In this document: piece after piece, positions 29,814 through 32,786 of the stretch
How positions within the stretch are numbered: the first letter of the stretch is position 1
How the letters are laid out: each line of letters opens with the position of its first letter
Origin: a virus
IMG/VR virus record: IMGVR_UViG_3300012005_000032
Location: 1-32,786 of that record
DNA: 32,786 bases
Direction: 5' to 3' (one strand)
Notes under the pieces: generated by a model
Database searches by the model: none
What the model saw: the letters and a program-made list of their open reading frames with translations, nothing else
Told to the model about the DNA's origin: nothing
Translations under genes and position numbers: made by a program

Positions 29814-31002
29814 TTAAAAATTCTAAACATTTTTGTAATATTTCATCAGGATTATTTTTATAATCGTATTCACAAATAGTTAATAAATCATATTCTTGGG
29901 ATATTGTATTATTACGAATAGCATCTTTTTCCCATATATCTTTAGCAACTCTATTTGTTGTAGTATTTACCCAATTCTCATTGTATTTATTAGGATTTGC
30001 ATGCCAGTAATCGCCATTGAATTCTATGATCTTGTTATTGTATTTGAAATCAACTACAAAAGCATCACCGCTTTCCAATTCTAAATATATTTCTTTGTTA
30101 AATTCTTTGAAATACAGATCTTCTTTATTGGTGATATTATCATGTAAGCTCCAAAATAATTTCTGTGACACACCTGAATAATTTGAGCCTTCAGTGCTAT
30201 CTAGCCATTTCTTTTGTCTTTCTTGCCATCTTTTTAGTCCAGCTTCTTCACCATATTTTTTAATGCATATTTCTAAACTGAAAGTGGTTTGTCTTTCCGA
30301 TAATTTTTGCTTGGCTTCTATTTGAGAATATCCTTGGTTAAGGTAGTATTCAATGTTAGTATTATTAATTCTATCTTTAATATATTCTTTTGCTTTTTCA
30401 TTAGTTAATTGTTGAAGTTCTTCAGACATATTAGGATTATCTTTTCTGTAAAATTCTTTAGAAAAAGGAGAACGATCTTGTCTTTGTTCTAAAGTAGTTT
30501 TGCTTTTGTGATTTGGATTTTTATCTCCTTTTATTTGGTCAGAAGCCATTTTTCTATATTTATCTAATTTCATATGAACACCTCCACCATTATCTAGAAT
30601 AGCTTTTTTATAATTTATGGCCATAGTCAAGTGATTAGGAAATTCTTTTTTATAATCATTTAAAGTTTTCCCAGGACTACATCTATTAAAATGTATAAGA
30701 GATAAATTTTGTTGTATACTATTACACCACTGACATGTTATATAATCTTCATTTTCAACACCTTTTTTCAACAAATCTTGTCTATTTTGATCATATTTTA
30801 TTTCTTGGCATTCTATTGTGCAATATTTGGAATAAGAATTTCTAGGATAGAAATTAATATTGCATCCAGAACATTCTATTTTATCAATTAAATTATATTT
30901 AATTTCATATTCTTTTATTTTAATTCCATGAGATTTAAACACATGTTCTACTAAATATCTTCTACCTTTAAGTTCCTTTTCATATTCTAAACATTTTATC
31001 AT
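29806..31002 (-). CDS. Free-standing homing-endonuclease-like protein between split-intein halves
   Basis: 398 residues. The N-terminal part has a zinc-type cluster (C-S-G-C near 48-51, C-T-I-E-C near 66-70, C-Q-W-C further on). The middle is a basic linker with repeated N-P-N elements and I-K-K-Y-G-E-E-A-G-L-K-R-W-Q-E-R-Q, common in phage homing endonucleases. The C-terminal 100 residues look like a Vsr-type nuclease: V-V-D-F-K-Y-N-N-K-I-I-E-F-N-G-D-Y-W-H-A, then W-E-K-D-A-I-R. It starts on an ATGA overlap with the N-terminal terminase gene and ends inside the start of the C-terminal one. This layout matches the reported fractured-gene arrangement, where such a nuclease spreads the split locus. 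Target site is inferred to be intein-less terL. Confidence 0.82.
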   Translation of the reverse strand: MIKCLEYEKELKGRRYLVEHVFKSHGIKIKEYEIKYNLIDKIECSGCNINFYPRNSYSKYCTIECQEIKYDQNRQDLLKKGVENEDYITCQWCNSIQQNLSLIHFNRCSPGKTLNDYKKEFPNHLTMAINYKKAILDNGGGVHMKLDKYRKMASDQIKGDKNPNHKSKTTLEQRQDRSPFSKEFYRKDNPNMSEELQQLTNEKAKEYIKDRINNTNIEYYLNQGYSQIEAKQKLSERQTTFSLEICIKKYGEEAGLKRWQERQKKWLDSTEGSNYSGVSQKLFWSLHDNITNKEDLYFKEFNKEIYLELESGDAFVVDFKYNNKIIEFNGDYWHANPNKYNENWVNTTTNRVAKDIWEKDAIRNNTISQEYDLLTICEYDYKNNPDEILQKCLEFLND

Positions 31003-31568
31003 CTGGATTCTTTAATTTTATTTGCTATGAACGTGTTCTCTGCTTCTGTAAGTTTTGTATATAAGTTCATTAGTTTCCATTTTATTCTCTCAATTAACGT
31101 AAGTTTTCTCTTTTTAGAAAGCTCTTTATAATAAAAATCTCCATAAGAAATCAACATATATTTTTTAGAAATATTATCTTTTAAAATTACTAACGTATTG
31201 AAAATCAAACACTTACCAATTTGCCTGCTGGCGCACAACAAATTATAGCGGTTATTTACAAACAAATCCAATATATCTTTCTGATAATCCCTGAGCTTCA
31301 TCTGCCCCTTGCTACCATCTTCTAATTTGATCTTACAATAGTTTTCGGCAAAATAGTGTATATCAAGTTTACACTTCATATACTCCAATTGTTCTTCCTG
31401 AGTCATACCGAAAGACAATCCTGCTTTTCTGATTCCTATCTGGTTCTTCCACCAAGGGTTTTCATATCTCGGGATCTGATATCCTAAGTCAAGTTTCTCG
31501 GAGACTTCTTGCACTTTTTTAGTAGTGAACACGAACCTCTTCTCATTATTTCCTCCTAACTTACTCAA
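30999..31568 (-). CDS. terL: Terminase large subunit, N-terminal part, ending in an N-intein; TTG start
   Basis: 189 residues. Residues 1-119 are the N-terminus of a T4 gp17-like terminase, with an upstream adenine-contact-like region (M-K-L-R-D-Y-Q-K-D-I-L) and the beginning of Walker A, L-L-C-A-S-R-Q-I-G-K. At C120 the sequence changes to an N-intein. The start is a TTG at 31568; no ATG exists between it and the upstream stop. A GATATATACC box lies about 25 bases before. Spliced to the downstream part it gives S-R-Q-I-G-K-T and a 719-residue protein, longer than T4 gp17 (610). It is the first gene of the coupled three-gene set. Confidence 0.92.
   Translation of the reverse strand: MSKLGGNNEKRFVFTTKKVQEVSEKLDLGYQIPRYENPWWKNQIGIRKAGLSFGMTQEEQLEYMKCKLDIHYFAENYCKIKLEDGSKGQMKLRDYQKDILDLFVNNRYNLLCASRQIGKCLIFNTLVILKDNISKKYMLISYGDFYYKELSKKRKLTLIERIKWKLMNLYTKLTEAENTFIANKIKESR
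31002..31211 (-). other. N-intein (trans-splicing half)
   Basis: Residues 120-189 of the upstream terminase part. Cys120 is the first intein residue and L-I-F-N-T-L-V-I-L-K is block A. A basic, helical tail follows (K-K-R-K-L-T-L-I-E-R-I-K-W-K). There is no block B in this piece. The tail may dock with the acidic N-terminal extension of the C-intein. Confidence 0.9.
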
Positions 31569-31612
31569 ATTGAACTGTTTAATTATTTATGGTATATATC
31601 AAAACGTAATGT

Positions 31613-32026
31613 TTACCATACCTTGATGGCATATATCACATTTTTGTGTACATAGAATTCGAAATGTAGAATCATCATCTTGTCAAATTTTACAGTGTTG
31701 TAAGATATTAAATAAGTGTTCTCTTCTTCTGAATATGAAATCGAATATCCCAACATCAGAAATTCAGATCTCAATCTGATCAACAAGCCTGAAGCTTTGC
31801 TTTTGTCGACTTTGTAAAACTTATCATCCAGTATCACATAGACAGAATCTGTCATTGTTTCAAATATAGGATAGACATCCTTTTCTTCTGTGAAATTCTG
31901 GATGCATCTCAGTATATGTAAATTTTCTTTAACTCTATATCTTACATTGCTTGTATCTTTTGGAACAAAAGCATGAATGCAACCAAACATAAAGAACATC
32001 AATGATATAGAGTAAAACATTTTCAT
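31613..32026 (-). CDS. Secreted or lipoprotein-like protein (137 aa)
   Basis: 137 residues starting at ATG. The N-terminal segment M-K-M-F-Y-S-I-S-L-M-F-F-M-F-G-C is a signal sequence ending in Cys16, a weak lipobox. The mature part has alternating strands and acidic loops (V-Y-V-I-L-D-D-K-F-Y-K-V, Y-S-I-S-Y-S-E-E-E-N-T-Y-L-I-S) and ends V-H-K-N-V-I-Y-A-I-K-V-W. It sits upstream of the terminase unit on the same strand but is separated from it by a promoter-like box. Envelope location is predicted from the signal; function unknown. Confidence 0.6.
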   Translation of the reverse strand: MKMFYSISLMFFMFGCIHAFVPKDTSNVRYRVKENLHILRCIQNFTEEKDVYPIFETMTDSVYVILDDKFYKVDKSKASGLLIRLRSEFLMLGYSISYSEEENTYLISYNTVKFDKMMILHFEFYVHKNVIYAIKVW

Positions 32027-32072
32027 ATCTTATTTATTTTAATTAGGTTTGTCTCATTAAAAAATAAAACAT

Positions 32073-32573
32073 ATGAACAATAAACCAATGAAAACTATAG
32101 TAGAATTTATCCTTTTCAAGGGTAGTAAACTATTTTTATACCCATTCTACTTGGGTTTATTAGTGGCGATGGCCATATATGCAACAAAGTATTTTGAAGC
32201 AATACTGCATTTGATTAGAGAGTCTAGTTCTCTCAATGGAGAAAGCGTTATGATGATCATACTAGAACTGGTTGATATTGTCATGATAGCAAATTTGATC
32301 AAGATGATCATCACTGGATCTTATACATCTTTCATCACGAAAGAGCATGACGAAAAGAGCGAAAAAGCAAGTTCCGGAATGTTAAAAGTCAAGATGAGCA
32401 CTTCGTTAGTAGGAGTTTCTTCTATCCATTTATTGCAGACTTTCATCAATGCTGAAAATGTATCATGGGACATCATTTATAAACAGTTGCTCATTCATGC
32501 ATCGTTCATGTTAGGATCTCTGATTTTAATGTTGATAGAATATCTACATGTCAAATCTGAAAATAATCATTAG
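32073..32573 (+). CDS. UPF0114/YqhA-family membrane protein
   Basis: 166 residues. Motifs of the bacterial YqhA (UPF0114) family are clear: F-L-Y-P-F-Y-L-G-L-L-V-A near residue 21, then E-L-V-D-I-V-M-I-A-N-L-I, then G-S-Y-T-S-F-I, and S-L-V-G-V-S-S-I-H-L-L-Q-T-F near 110. The C-terminal helix ends with H-V-K-S-E-N-N-H. Three or four membrane helices are predicted. The family's function is not established. A phage copy is unusual and suggests alteration of the host inner membrane. It starts at ATG, diverges from the signal-peptide gene and precedes a conserved phage gene by 12 bases. Confidence 0.85.
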   Translation: MNNKPMKTIVEFILFKGSKLFLYPFYLGLLVAMAIYATKYFEAILHLIRESSSLNGESVMMIILELVDIVMIANLIKMIITGSYTSFITKEHDEKSEKASSGMLKVKMSTSLVGVSSIHLLQTFINAENVSWDIIYKQLLIHASFMLGSLILMLIEYLHVKSENNH

Positions 32574-32585
32574 AATTTTAAAAAC

Positions 32586-32786
32586 ATGGCAGGAAGTTAT
32601 TCGCATATCGTAGACAAAAATAATAAATTCAAAGGCATCGAGTTAATTGGAGACTTAGGAGATGCTTACGAAGCTTTGGAAGAATGCTGGCATATGATAG
32701 ACATTTTATCAAATTCTGATAAGGATAAAATAAATGAAGCTCATTACGAATATTTAAAACGTGTTGGTGGAAATGTTGATTATGCC
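32586..32786 (+). CDS. Conserved phage protein, 3'-truncated by the window edge
   Basis: 67 codons from ATG to the edge without a stop. The start M-A-G-S-Y-S-H-I-V-D-K-N-N-K-F-K-G and the following G-D-L-G-D-A-Y-E-A-L-E-E-C-W-H-M-I match, from memory, a small protein family widespread in phages (M-A-G-S-Y-x-H, then G-D-x-Y-E-A-x-E-E). The role is not known. Probably cotranscribed with the UPF0114 gene 12 bases upstream. Confidence 0.7.
   Translation, partial: MAGSYSHIVDKNNKFKGIELIGDLGDAYEALEECWHMIDILSNSDKDKINEAHYEYLKRVGGNVDYA

Noticed and set aside
27567-31568. A group I or II intron interrupting the terminase gene
   Set aside because: The sequences at the break encode intein blocks A, B and F/G, with Cys at one junction and His-Asn followed by Thr at the other. 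Each half has its own start and stop, and the gaps are overlaps, leaving no room for a ribozyme.
1-32786. CRISPR array or insertion sequence
   Set aside because: No regularly spaced identical repeats with unique spacers, and no transposase motif or terminal inverted repeats were seen. The only mobile-type gene found is the endonuclease in the terminase locus.

Overview
This AT-rich window looks like part of the genome of a large T4-like myovirus. The virion genes run on the minus strand in the order gp17-like terminase, gp18-like tail sheath, gp19-like tail tube, then a gp26-like baseplate gene. The host is probably a member of the Bacteroidota (Flavobacteriia-like). The phage-borne glutamyl-tRNA synthetase has Bacteroidota-type sequence features, and several genes have upstream boxes matching the Bacteroidota host promoter (TTG, then TAnnTTTG). 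These assignments come from reading motifs; no database search was run.

Layout. About 1-9,690 is mostly plus strand and accessory. It holds a Thg1-like 3'-5' polymerase, the C-terminal half of an NAD-dependent DNA ligase, a tRNA with anticodon CAU, a complete glutamyl-tRNA synthetase, several secreted or membrane proteins, and conserved phage proteins of unknown role. About 9,690-17,140 holds packed small genes, mostly of unknown function, a 410-base non-coding stretch rich in hairpins, and two repeat proteins (W-x-N-G repeats and leucine-rich-like repeats). About 17,300-31,570 is the minus-strand late region: baseplate, tube, a large structural protein, a 1252-residue sheath and the terminase. 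About 31,600-32,786 holds a signal-peptide protein, a UPF0114/YqhA-type membrane protein and a partial conserved phage gene.

Two systems stand out. First, the terminase gene is fractured inside its Walker A motif. An N-terminal part ends in a short N-intein, a C-terminal part begins with a C-intein, and a free-standing endonuclease-like gene lies between them. The three genes overlap by 4 and 8 bases, as in a coupled operon. Trans-splicing would restore S-R-Q-I-G-K-T and give a 719-residue terminase. Second, at least seven otherwise unrelated genes share an N-terminal peptide of the form K-x-F/Y-x-x-F-h-N-E. It resembles the T4 capsid-targeting sequence that the prohead protease cleaves after an (I/L)-x-E site. 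These genes sit between the core virion genes, often as small units with their own AATATATAGA promoter-like box and a hairpin terminator. They are candidates for proteins packaged in the head and delivered with the DNA.

Several genes appear interrupted: in-frame TAA codons at 4556 and 27257, and frameshifts near 12,850 and 21,800. The stop at 27257 falls directly after a candidate protease site. Sequencing or assembly error cannot be excluded for any of them from this sequence alone.
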